Notes under the pieces: model-generated
Told to the model about the DNA's origin: nothing
Seen by the model: the letters and a program-made list of their open reading frames with translations, nothing else
Databases searched by the model: none
Program-made: the position numbers and the translations under genes
NCBI RefSeq assembly: GCF_020614375.1
Contig: NZ_CP085327.1
Coordinates: 248,001 to 312,000, forward strand
DNA from: Haladaptatus salinisoli
Lineage (GTDB): Archaea > Halobacteriota > Halobacteria > Halobacteriales > Haladaptataceae
Length of the DNA stretch: 64,000 nt
Direction: 5' to 3'
Shown here: positions 54,120 through 62,245 of the stretch, piece by piece
Layout: each line of letters starts with the position of its first letter
Numbering within the stretch: position 1 is the first letter of the stretch

Positions 54120-55013
54120 TTACGGCAGTTCGACCTCGACCCCTTCCCGTATCCCGGCGGCTTTCACCGTGTTGTAGAGCAACATCGCGCGGGTCATCGG
54201 GCCGACGCCGCCGGGAACCGGGGTGATGGCGCTTGCTTTCTCCTTCGCGCTCTCGAAGTCGACGTCGCCGACGAGTTCGTAGCCCTTCTCCGTGTCCGCG
54301 TCGACGCGGTTGACGCCCACGTCGATGACGGTCACGCCGTCGGAGAGCATCTCGCCGTCTATCATCTCGGGGACGCCGGCCGCGGCGACGACGATGTCGG
54401 CTTCGCGGGTTTTCGCGGCGAGGTCGGCCGTGCGCGAGTGACAGACCGTCACCGTCGCGTTGCCGCCATCCGCCTTCTGGACGAGGAGGTTCGCCATCGG
54501 TTTGCCGACGATGTTCGACCGTCCGACGACGACCGCGTCCTTGCCCTCCGTGTCGACGTTCGCCGAGGCGAGGAGCTTCTGGACGCCGTGGGGCGTGCAG
54601 GGTTTGAACCGCGGGTGACCCGCGACGAGCATCCCGACGTTCTCGGGGTGGAAGCCGTCCGCGTCCTTCGTCGGGTCGATGGCCCGGAGGACGCGCCGAG
54701 AATCGACGTGCTCCGGGACGGGCATCTGGACCAGTATCCCGTGGACCTCGGGGTCGTCGTTCAACTCGTCGATGGCGTCGTACAGCTCCGAAGCGGGCGC
54801 GTCGGGGTCTATCTCGACGTGGATTCCCTCGATGCCGACCTCCTCGCAGTCGCGCTGTTTCATCGAGACGTACGTCTCGCTCGCTGGATCGTCGCTCATG
54901 AGCACGGTCGCGAGACCGGGCGTCACGCCCGCGTCCTTCAGCGCGCCGACGCTCGATTCGAGCTCCGCTCGAATCCCCTCGGCGACCGCCTTCCCGTCGA
55001 TGATGTCCGTCAT
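54120..55013 (-). CDS. folD: bifunctional methylenetetrahydrofolate dehydrogenase/cyclohydrolase
   Basis: A 297-aa FolD. Substrate Lys lies in ETYVSMKQRDCEEVGIE; QMPVPEHVDSRRVLRAI, then VVVGRSNIVGKPMANLLVQK is the NADP site, and TPVPGGVGPMTRAML is the C-terminal signature. It interconverts methylene-, methenyl- and 10-formyl-tetrahydrofolate in one-carbon metabolism, using the methylene-THF that GlyA, encoded just upstream on the same strand, produces. Confidence 0.97.
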   Translation of the reverse strand: MTDIIDGKAVAEGIRAELESSVGALKDAGVTPGLATVLMSDDPASETYVSMKQRDCEEVGIEGIHVEIDPDAPASELYDAIDELNDDPEVHGILVQMPVPEHVDSRRVLRAIDPTKDADGFHPENVGMLVAGHPRFKPCTPHGVQKLLASANVDTEGKDAVVVGRSNIVGKPMANLLVQKADGGNATVTVCHSRTADLAAKTREADIVVAAAGVPEMIDGEMLSDGVTVIDVGVNRVDADTEKGYELVGDVDFESAKEKASAITPVPGGVGPMTRAMLLYNTVKAAGIREGVEVELP

Positions 55014-55126
55014 CGACGAATCTTCCGGCGCGAAGCCCCTTCAATATTCGGGTTCGTGCCTATTTTGTGCCCTCTCTGCTCGTTTCTATGCACATCAATG
55101 CGTAGTACGGCGGGCGAACCGGTCCG

Positions 55127-55297
55127 TCACCGACTCGACCGAATCCGGTCTATCTGCTCTCGGGGGTGAAACTGGTTCGTCGCGTCGGTCTGGATTCGTA
55201 CCCACCCGGGGTAGATGGCGACGCGCACGTCGGTGAGCGTCTTTCCGTCGGTGAAAACGATGTCCGCGCTTTTGAAACCGGCAATCTGCTCGGGCAT
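55127..55297 (-). CDS. small conserved-looking acidic/beta protein, hypothetical
   Basis: A 56-aa gene, ATG at 55295-55297 on the minus strand and TGA at 55127-55129. It reads SADIVFTDGKTLTDVRVAIYPGWVRIQTDATNQFHPREQIDRI, with strand-like alternation and a final PREQIDRI like PYEQIRTI of the small gene at 9945-10139. It lies between glyA and folD on their strand, which could place it in a one-carbon operon. No function recognised. Confidence 0.68.
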   Translation of the reverse strand: MPEQIAGFKSADIVFTDGKTLTDVRVAIYPGWVRIQTDATNQFHPREQIDRIRSSR

Positions 55298-55364
55298 AGG
55301 TAGCGTTCCAGTCGCGTGCAGTTACGTCTACCGCGTCGCCGGAGCGAAAATCGAGGGTTCGAAG

Positions 55365-56612
55365 CTACTCGTACAGCGGGTTCGCCTCGCAGAGGTTCTG
55401 CACCCGCTCGGCGACTTCCGCCTTCACGTCTTCGTCGTCGAGATGGTTCACCGTGCGCGCGATGAGGTCGCCGACGGCCTCGATGTCCTCGGCGTCGAAT
55501 CCGCGAGTCGTGAGCGCGGGGGTTCCGGCGCGGATGCCGCTGCTGACGAAGGGCGAGCGCGTCTCGCCCGGAACGGTGTTGGCGTTGAGGACGATGCCGA
55601 CGTCTTCGAGGGCGCGTTCGGCGTCCTTCCCGGTCACGTCCTCGTGGGACTCCCGCAGGTCGACGAGAACGAGGTGAGTGTCCGTACCGCCGGAGACCAG
55701 ACCGAAGCCGTGTCCTTGAAGCGTCTCGCCGAGGACTTTCGCGTTCTCGACGGTTCGGGCGGCGTACTCCTCGAACTCGGGTTCGAGCGCCTCCTTGAAA
55801 CCGACCGCCTTGCCGGCGATGTTGTGCATCAGGGGACCGCCCTGCATGCCGGGGATCACGGCGGAATCGACGGCGTCCGCGTGCTCCTCGTCGCACATGA
55901 TGATGCCGCCGCGACCCGACCGAATCGTCTTGTGGGTCGACCCGGTGACGAAGTCCGCGACGCCGACCGGCGAGGGGTGCTCGCCCGCCGCGACGAGGCC
56001 CGTGATGTGGGCGATGTCCGCGAGGTGGTAGGCGTCGGCGGCGTCGGCGGCCTCCTGGATTCGCTCCCACTCGACCTGCCGCGGGTAGGCGGAGTAGCCG
56101 GAGACGATGATGTCCGGTTCGAACTCGACGGCGTGGTCGTACAGCGCGTCGTAGTCGAGGTACCCCGTTTCGGGATCGACCTCGTACTGTTCGACCTCGT
56201 ACAGCTTTCCGGCGAAGTTGACGGCGTGCCCGTGCGAGAGGTGGCCGCCGTGGGTCAAATCGAGCGAGAGTATCTTGTCGCCGGGTTCGAGGGCGGCGAG
56301 GTAGACGCCCATGTTCGCCTGCGACCCGCTGTGCGGCTGGACGTTGACGTGTTCCGCCCCCCAGAGCTCCTTCGCGCGTTCGATGGCGAGCGATTCGACC
56401 GTATCGACGTGCTCGCACCCGCCGTAGTAGCGCTCGCCGGGGTACCCTTCGGCGTACTTGTTCGTCAGGGTGCTGCCCTGCGCCTCGAGCACCGCCTTGC
56501 TGACGAAGTTCTCGCTGGCGATCATCTCCAGCGTGTCGCGCTCGCGTTCGACTTCCGCTTCGAGCGCGTCGGCGACTTCCGGATCGACCGCCCGGACGTG
56601 GTCGTACTCCAT
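55365..56612 (-). CDS. glyA: serine hydroxymethyltransferase
   Basis: A 415-aa PLP enzyme that converts serine and tetrahydrofolate to glycine and methylene-THF. MIASENFVSKAVLEAQGSTLTNKYAEGYPG is the family start, DLTHGGHLSHG a conserved block, and STHKTIRSGRGG carries the PLP Lys. The ATG at 56612 follows a TATA element by 26 bases; a TTG six bases upstream is unlikely. It shares a divergent promoter region with the CHAT gene. Confidence 0.97.
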   Translation of the reverse strand: MEYDHVRAVDPEVADALEAEVERERDTLEMIASENFVSKAVLEAQGSTLTNKYAEGYPGERYYGGCEHVDTVESLAIERAKELWGAEHVNVQPHSGSQANMGVYLAALEPGDKILSLDLTHGGHLSHGHAVNFAGKLYEVEQYEVDPETGYLDYDALYDHAVEFEPDIIVSGYSAYPRQVEWERIQEAADAADAYHLADIAHITGLVAAGEHPSPVGVADFVTGSTHKTIRSGRGGIIMCDEEHADAVDSAVIPGMQGGPLMHNIAGKAVGFKEALEPEFEEYAARTVENAKVLGETLQGHGFGLVSGGTDTHLVLVDLRESHEDVTGKDAERALEDVGIVLNANTVPGETRSPFVSSGIRAGTPALTTRGFDAEDIEAVGDLIARTVNHLDDEDVKAEVAERVQNLCEANPLYE

Positions 56613-56634
56613 GTACAAATTCGGGACACCGCGG

Positions 56635-56642
56635 CGTATAAG
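56635..56642 (-). promoter_or_regulatory. TATA box of glyA
   Basis: On the minus strand CTTATACG is centred 26 bases before the glyA ATG at 56612, fitting a leaderless mRNA. Confidence 0.6.
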
Positions 56643-56678
56643 TTTACCTTTCGGGCAGTACGTTTTGCTCCCCGATAG

Positions 56679-56688
56679 AAATATAAAC
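56679..56688 (+). promoter_or_regulatory. TATA box of the CHAT gene
   Basis: aaatataaac is centred about 35 bases before the ATG at 56719. It sits back to back with the glyA promoter within a 106-base gap. Confidence 0.6.
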
Positions 56689-56718
56689 TAACAGTGAGAT
56701 AACGATTCTATTACCGGC

Positions 56719-58845
56719 ATGATAGAGTGGGAGGAAACGGAATCCGGAATTCGTGCGTTTGACCGCGCGAAAACCGAGATTACGGTTCACGCGCCCGATT
56801 GGCGCGAGGGTGAACACGTACACGAGATCGACAGACCCGTCGACCAGTCCGTCGCCGGGTACGCGTCGAGGCTCCGATTTCCTCCGAATCTGGTCAGCAT
56901 CACGGAACTGAACTCGGACGAGCGACACCAACACGGGAGCGACACCGAGATGCTCGCGCTTCCCGACGGCGAGTACTTGGCGAACATCCACGGTAACGTC
57001 AAGACGTACCTCCGATTCTCGGGGGCGGCAACCGTCCGGAAAACGTCGGATTACGACGCGTTAATCATCGATTTCCACGACCGCGTTCCGATCACGCTCG
57101 GCTTTCGGAGCCACCACAAGGTTCCGGTCGACACGATAACGGTTCCGCCGACGACGGACGGGTTGGCGACGGCGATAACGTACTCGTCTTCGTCGCACAA
57201 GACGGCCGGTCCCGACCGCTCGTACCCGTCCCTTCGAGGGCATCCGCCGCGAATCGAGCTGGGCGAGGAGGTGGACATTCCCCGGCAAGTACGGAACGGG
57301 AAGAAGGAGACGGGTATCGAGATACGCGTCCCCGACGCGTTCGATATCCTGTTCGTCACGGCACCGCTGGCGTACTACCTGCAGGCGGAGGTGATAGTCG
57401 AACAGCGTTCCGCACCGGTTCTGCGCGCTCCCTCGATCAACTTCACGTATCACTTCAGTCCGCTTCCCGATTACCAGCACGAAGTCGCCGAACTGCTTCG
57501 ACGGGTGTTCTTCCTCGACTGCCTCGTTCGAAACGCGGGGCCGTACCGCTGGAACCTCGCGGAGATGTCGCTTCTGGGCGAGGTCGATATCGACCCGGAG
57601 GCGGTTTATAACTCGACGCCCGCTGAACAGCTCGTCACCTACGACCTCACGGAATTCGAGCGAATCGAGGACGAGCTACCCGACTGGCACCTGTCCATGT
57701 ACGTCGAGCCGAGCATCGAAAACGTCTCGGCGCTCCCCTATCTCCTCTCTAACCTCGGTCTCATCTACCTCCCGGAGTCGTCCAATCTCAATCGAAATGA
57801 GCTTCTGGACGCGTCGCTCGGCGACTTCTACCGGGACGCACCGGGCGCGCCGAACGTCCCGCAGCGTGCAGTCGCGGGCGGGGACCCGTGCCGGGCGAGG
57901 AGCGCCGAGAACGTCACGTCGGTCGATAGAATCAAGCCCAAGTTACACCGCGGACGCGTCCACGGCTGGCTCGCCGACGGGGTCCCCATCGACGTGTTCA
58001 AAGTCGAACCGAGCACGTACCGGAATCGATTCGACTACTTCAACCGCGAGGAAGGCGACATCGAGGTCGTTCTCATCCTGAACGACAAGCAGATGGACGA
58101 CGAGCGGGAAACCGTGTCGGACATTTATCTCGACCGCGCGAAGGACCTGCCGATCAACATCACGGTGCGCGACCACTTGACCCGCGCCGAACTCGCCGAA
58201 GTGTTCGAGTCGCAGTACGATTTCGTCCACTACATCGGCCACTGCGAAGAGAGCGGCCTGCGGTGCGTCGACGGGAACCTCTCCGTCGAGGATATCGCGC
58301 GGAGCAGGGTACAGACGTTCTTCCTGAACGCCTGCGGCTCGTACTACGAAGGGCTGGAGCTCGTGCGAAAGGGGAGCGTCGCGGGCGCGGTCACGTTCAA
58401 CAAAGTGCTGAACAAGCAAGCCGCGAAAGTCGGCGTCTCGTTCGCGCGCTTGTTGATAAACGGGTTCAGCATCCAGCACGCCCTCCAACTCGCGCGACGG
58501 CGGATCATGATGAACAAGGATTACTCCGTCGTCGGTGACGGGACTCACACGCTGACGCAGTGCGATAATCATATGCCGATCGCCGGCCGGATCGAAACCG
58601 ATGGAGACGACTTCCGCCTCACATACGAATCGCTATCGGTCTCGATGTCGATGATCGGCGGCTGTTACCAACCGTACATCGCCGGGAACGATAAGTTGTA
58701 TCTACAAGGAAATGACGCCTCGTTCACGATGGGTGAGGACGAACTCTGTTCGTTTTTAAAACGAGCGGAAATGCCCGTTCGCTACGGTGGTGAACTGTAT
58801 TGGTCGGAGGAAGAGAGCTTGATCGCTCGCGTTAGAGCCGATTAA
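56719..58845 (+). CDS. CHAT domain (caspase-like) protein
   Basis: A 708-aa protein. Residues 1-450 are a large, beta-rich region of unknown type. The C-terminal CHAT protease-like core follows: IEVVLILNDKQMDDERETV, then the catalytic His508 in DFVHYIGHCEES, and Cys539 in FFLNACGSYYEG, with GSVAGAVTFNKVLNKQAAKVGVSFARLLINGFSIQHALQLARR after it (positions 58375-58503). The His-Cys dyad of CHAT/caspase enzymes is intact. No membrane segment. It is the largest accessory-looking gene here; CHAT proteases are effectors in bacterial defence and cell death, but no partner of known type is near except the convergent small peptide at its 3' end. Confidence 0.85.
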   Translation: MIEWEETESGIRAFDRAKTEITVHAPDWREGEHVHEIDRPVDQSVAGYASRLRFPPNLVSITELNSDERHQHGSDTEMLALPDGEYLANIHGNVKTYLRFSGAATVRKTSDYDALIIDFHDRVPITLGFRSHHKVPVDTITVPPTTDGLATAITYSSSSHKTAGPDRSYPSLRGHPPRIELGEEVDIPRQVRNGKKETGIEIRVPDAFDILFVTAPLAYYLQAEVIVEQRSAPVLRAPSINFTYHFSPLPDYQHEVAELLRRVFFLDCLVRNAGPYRWNLAEMSLLGEVDIDPEAVYNSTPAEQLVTYDLTEFERIEDELPDWHLSMYVEPSIENVSALPYLLSNLGLIYLPESSNLNRNELLDASLGDFYRDAPGAPNVPQRAVAGGDPCRARSAENVTSVDRIKPKLHRGRVHGWLADGVPIDVFKVEPSTYRNRFDYFNREEGDIEVVLILNDKQMDDERETVSDIYLDRAKDLPINITVRDHLTRAELAEVFESQYDFVHYIGHCEESGLRCVDGNLSVEDIARSRVQTFFLNACGSYYEGLELVRKGSVAGAVTFNKVLNKQAAKVGVSFARLLINGFSIQHALQLARRRIMMNKDYSVVGDGTHTLTQCDNHMPIAGRIETDGDDFRLTYESLSVSMSMIGGCYQPYIAGNDKLYLQGNDASFTMGEDELCSFLKRAEMPVRYGGELYWSEEESLIARVRAD

Positions 58846-58982
58846 GGCCCGGTGGTCGCTCCAGCTGCCGCGAGCGGGTCGATGGCACTTCCTTGCATAT
58901 ACGTGTAGCCCACCATCAAAGTAAACACTGCGCTCATTGCTGCTGGGTGTCCTGCTAGCCACGTCCGAATTTTACCTCGCAT
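58842..58982 (-). CDS. 46-aa hydrophobic peptide, DUF7503-like
   Basis: ATG at 58980-58982 and TAA at 58842-58844 on the minus strand give 46 aa: a basic start (MRGKIRTWLAGHPA), a hydrophobic helix (AMSAVFTLMVGYTYMQ) and a Pro/Gly/Ala-rich end (AAAGATTGP). HP before the helix and terminal GP match the small haloarchaeal DUF7503 family. It is tail-to-tail with the CHAT gene, and the stop codons overlap in TTAA. Its mRNA would be antisense to the end of CHAT mRNA. Confidence 0.7.
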   Translation of the reverse strand: MRGKIRTWLAGHPAAMSAVFTLMVGYTYMQGSAIDPLAAAGATTGP

Positions 58983-59318
58983 GACACATGTTGGTAACCC
59001 ACATTCTTACTTCATTCTTTCGGACTGTTCACGCAAGGTGGAGTTGGTAATTGCTGATTACTATTCGAATTTATCTCGCGGTAACGGTTCGACACCGTCC
59101 GCATCGTCCGATAAGCCGGCGTCATCGCGTATCGTGACGACTCTCCGAGCGGGTTTCTACTATTCGAAACTCTCGAAGAGTCAGCCAGGTTCAGGCGGAT
59201 ATTATACGACTCGGTCGATTATAATTACGGCATTGACCAATTGTTCACGGAACACAACCAATGATTTCCGTCGACTATGAACGTTAAAATTAAATAGCTG
59301 AACGCCGTCCCTACGTGT
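58983..59318. other. 336-bp AT-rich intergenic region
   Basis: Clearly AT-richer than its surroundings. It holds the divergent starts of the 46-aa gene (left) and tbsP (right), and two copies of the word actattcgaa (near 59060 and 59157) about 97 bases apart. No convincing gene: the longest frame gives Ser/Tyr-rich non-acidic sequence. Confidence 0.6.
59289..59297 (+). promoter_or_regulatory. TATA box of tbsP
   Basis: attaaatag is centred 26 bases before the tbsP ATG at 59319. Confidence 0.6.
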
Positions 59319-60143
59319 ATGGAAACAAAATCGAATCTCTTGAACCAAAGCGTCCACGAGATATTCCGGACGGTGATCGACGAATCGCCAGATATTATGC
59401 TCGTCGTCAATCCGTCGGTGAACGCCATCGAGGAGCTCATCGACGCCGCAACCGAGTACGACGGCGATCTCCCGGAGATGCGTATGCTCGCGGACGAGGC
59501 CGTCCTGAAGGACGTGATGGAAGACTTCATCATCGCCAGCAACACCGCAGATCTCATAGACGAGGGTGCGCTCTCGCTGCGCACCACGGACGACTCGTCC
59601 GGTAACTCCCTCCTCGTCACCGACGAACTCGTCGTCGCGCTCGTCACCGCGGGCGACCGCGTAGGCGGACTAACCTCGGACGACGACGAGTTCGTCGACG
59701 CGGCCTACGGCACGTACGCGAACTACTGGGAAGAGGCGGCCGACTTCTCGCTGCGGACGCCGCCCATCTCGCGCGTCCGCGAGACGCTCGGCGACGAAAT
59801 CAGCCCCGAGGCCGAGGACGACTTCAACAGCGTGCTCTCCTCGCTCGAAACCGCGCGCGGTGACGGCGACGGACTCGACGAAGTGACCATCAGCCTCCTC
59901 GTCGCGGCGAAGAACGAAGCCCTGCTCTACGACATCAGCAAGTGGGGCGAGGACGTCGGCATCGCCAGCAAGGCGACGTTCTCGCGCACGAAGACCAAGC
60001 TCGAGGACATGGGCCTCATCGGCACGGAGAAGGTTCCCATCGACGTCGGTCGTCCGCGCCTGCGCCTGAAGCTCGCCAACGAAGACCTCCAGAACGCAGA
60101 CACCGACCAACTCGCGAGCGTCGCGCAGGGCATTCTCCACTGA
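59319..60143 (+). CDS. tbsP: transcriptional regulator TbsP (DUF5821 family)
   Basis: A 274-aa protein. The N-terminal two thirds is the DUF5821 domain (NQSVHEIFRTVIDESPDIMLVV, LRTTDDSSGNSLLVTDELVVALV, FVDAAYGTYANYWEEAADFSLRTPPI). A winged helix sits at the C terminus: LDEVTISLLVAAKNEALLYDISKWGEDVGIASKATFSRTKTKLEDMGLI (positions 59874-60020). Family members in Haloferax volcanii are reported to act with TrmB on gapII and cell shape/metabolism. It is monocistronic, behind an AT-rich promoter. Confidence 0.88.
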   Translation: METKSNLLNQSVHEIFRTVIDESPDIMLVVNPSVNAIEELIDAATEYDGDLPEMRMLADEAVLKDVMEDFIIASNTADLIDEGALSLRTTDDSSGNSLLVTDELVVALVTAGDRVGGLTSDDDEFVDAAYGTYANYWEEAADFSLRTPPISRVRETLGDEISPEAEDDFNSVLSSLETARGDGDGLDEVTISLLVAAKNEALLYDISKWGEDVGIASKATFSRTKTKLEDMGLIGTEKVPIDVGRPRLRLKLANEDLQNADTDQLASVAQGILH

Positions 60144-60225
60144 ACGCGCAGTTTTCCATTTTCGCTTCCCCCACCAGCGGCGGCTATCCGTCGCGTTTTT
60201 GCCACCGGACCGTCTCGTCCCGCAC

Positions 60226-61953
60226 ATGAGCAACGCGTTAGGTGTCGTCGGCACCGGCCCCGCGGCCGACGCGGTCGTCGCGGCGCTCGCGGACGACACC
60301 GTCACGGAACTCGGTCCGGACGACGTGGGCGACGTCGATTTCGCCGTGGTCGTCGGCGGCGTCGGTTCGAACGTTTTCACGCGCGCGAACCGGTCGGGGA
60401 CGCCGTGGCTGGCCGTCGAACTCGGCGGCGTCGGCGGTCACGCGCTCCCGGACGTAGACGCCGCCGTCTCGGGATTCGCCCCCGGGACGGCGTGTTTCGA
60501 GTGCCTGCGTTCCCGAGTCGCGTCGAACTTGGACGGTGACGCGGACGGCGTCGCCGACCCGACCGACGCCGAAAGTCCGGACGCGAACGAGGCGACCGAA
60601 CGCCTCGCCGGGGCGCTGGCAGGGCGCGAGGCGGCGATGCTCCGCTCCGGCGGCGAATCGGCTGCGCTCGGCGGCGTCGTGGAACTCCCCTACGCGGAGC
60701 GACGACTGCTACCGGTTCCGGGGTGCTCGGCCTGCGGCGACGCCCGCGACCGGACGCTCGGCATCGACCACGCGGAGCGTCCGCTGGACGACGCGGTGGC
60801 GCGCGCGGAAATCGCGCTGGACGAGCGAATCGGCGTCGTCCGGTCGCTCGGTGAAGTGGCGTCGTTTCCGGTGCCGTACTACCTCGCCACCACCTGCGAT
60901 ACGACGGGGTTCAGCGACGCGCGCGCCGCCGAGAAGGCGGCCGGCGTCTCCGCGGAGTGGGACGAGGCGTTGATGAAGGCGCTCGGCGAGGCGATGGAAC
61001 GCTACTGCGCGGGCGTCTACCGCGAATCAGAGTTCGCGGCGGCGCGCTCGGCCGAACTCGGGGACGCGGTTCCGCCGACGGCGTTCGTCCGACCGAGGGG
61101 GTGGGCTGAGCCGGGGAACGACGAACTCCCGTGGGCGGCGGGGCGGAATCTCGCCACGGGCGAGCCGGTTCACCTCCCCGCCGAGTTCGTCCACTTCCCG
61201 CCGCCGACCCGGCGGTTCAAACCCCCGATAACCACGGGACTGGGGCTGGGTAACTCGACGACGGAGGCCCTCCTGTCGGGGTTGTACGAGGTCATCGAAC
61301 GCGACGCGACGATGCTCGCGTGGTACTCCACCTTCGAACCGCTCGGGTTGCGGGTCGACGACGCGGGCTTCGAGACGCTGGTGACGCGGGCGCGGGCGGA
61401 GTCCCTCGACGTGACCGTCCTGCTGGTGACGCAGGACGTGGACGTTCCGGTCGTCGCCGCGGCGGTGCACCGTGACGGCGACTGGCCGAGGTTCGCGCTC
61501 GGCTCCGGTGCGAATCTCGACCCGGACGCCGCCGCTCGCTCCGCGCTCGCGGAGGCGCTCCAGAACTGGACGGAGCTGAAACTGATGGGGAGAGAGGAGG
61601 CGGGGGACGCCGAGGGTGCCATCGCGGACTACGCCGACTTTCCGGAGGCGGCCCGCGGGTTCGTGACCCCGGAGACGACGATTCCGAGCGCGAGCGTCGA
61701 GGACGCGGTTCCGGACGGCGTCGCGGAGTTGGAGACGGTCGTCTCGCGGGCGAGCGAAGCGTTCGACGTGTACGGCGCTCGCCTCACCACTCGCGACGTG
61801 GAATCGCTCGGCTTCGAGGCGGTTCGCGTGCTCGCGCCGGAGGCGCAACCGCTGTTCACCGGAGAGCCGTTCTTCGGCGAGCGCGCCCGAACCGTGCCGG
61901 CGGAACTCGGGTTCGAGCCCCGACCCGACCGGGAAGCGCACCCGTATCCGTAG
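60226..61953 (+). CDS. YcaO-domain protein with fused E1-like N-terminal region
   Basis: A 575-aa protein. Residues 1-170 look like a cyclodehydratase C-protein/E1-like region: a Rossmann-like start GVVGTGPAADAVVAALA, then CFECLRS and GCSACGD, two Cys pairs likely to bind zinc. The YcaO ATP-binding motifs follow: GNSTTEALLSGLYEVIERDATM and ARSALAEALQNWTELK, and the C terminus ends HPYP, like the proline-rich ends of azoline-forming YcaO enzymes. YcaO uses ATP to activate backbone amides of a peptide. No precursor peptide is recognised nearby, so azole, thioamide or other products stay open. Confidence 0.88.
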   Translation: MSNALGVVGTGPAADAVVAALADDTVTELGPDDVGDVDFAVVVGGVGSNVFTRANRSGTPWLAVELGGVGGHALPDVDAAVSGFAPGTACFECLRSRVASNLDGDADGVADPTDAESPDANEATERLAGALAGREAAMLRSGGESAALGGVVELPYAERRLLPVPGCSACGDARDRTLGIDHAERPLDDAVARAEIALDERIGVVRSLGEVASFPVPYYLATTCDTTGFSDARAAEKAAGVSAEWDEALMKALGEAMERYCAGVYRESEFAAARSAELGDAVPPTAFVRPRGWAEPGNDELPWAAGRNLATGEPVHLPAEFVHFPPPTRRFKPPITTGLGLGNSTTEALLSGLYEVIERDATMLAWYSTFEPLGLRVDDAGFETLVTRARAESLDVTVLLVTQDVDVPVVAAAVHRDGDWPRFALGSGANLDPDAAARSALAEALQNWTELKLMGREEAGDAEGAIADYADFPEAARGFVTPETTIPSASVEDAVPDGVAELETVVSRASEAFDVYGARLTTRDVESLGFEAVRVLAPEAQPLFTGEPFFGERARTVPAELGFEPRPDREAHPYP

Positions 61954-62044
61954 CGTCCGCCGCCCGAAATATGCTATCGAGGCACATAGTATTTATATCG
62001 AGAGAACGTCCTACTTCACGTAGAGGTGGACAATTAATGTATAG

Positions 62045-62055
62045 GTTATATTATG
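62045..62055 (+). promoter_or_regulatory. TATA box of the 56-aa zinc-ribbon gene
   Basis: gttatattatg is centred about 25 bases before the ATG at 62075, giving the small gene its own promoter downstream of the YcaO gene. Confidence 0.55.
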
Positions 62056-62074
62056 CGTCGGCGCAGGTGACGGA

Positions 62075-62245
62075 ATGACGACGGAGTACGACCTGACCTG
62101 TGCGACGTGCGGGTCACCGCTGTCGAAAGAGCGCGTCTCCGTCGATCATCTCGATTTCGCCGACGCGGAATCAGTCGAGGTGGCGACGTGTCGGAACTGC
62201 GGGGAGCGGTACTTTCCGGAATCGACGCTCGAGCGGCTCTCTTAG
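62075..62245 (+). CDS. small two-CxxC zinc-ribbon protein
   Basis: A 56-aa gene from ATG 62075 to TAG 62243-62245. The first zinc knuckle is CATCGSPL and the second [11 protein letters not shown], separated by about 27 acidic residues. It belongs to the type of short haloarchaeal zinc-finger proteins that form mini ribbons. It has its own TATA box and shares the stop tetramer TTAG with the convergent DUF63 gene. Confidence 0.8.
   Translation: MTTEYDLTCATCGSPLSKERVSVDHLDFADAESVEVATCRNCGERYFPESTLERLS

Noticed and set aside
58981..59280. 99-aa frame in the AT-rich gap before tbsP
   Set aside because: Ser/Tyr-rich, non-acidic, without TATA box at proper distance; the minus-strand 46-aa gene starts at the same place with better support.
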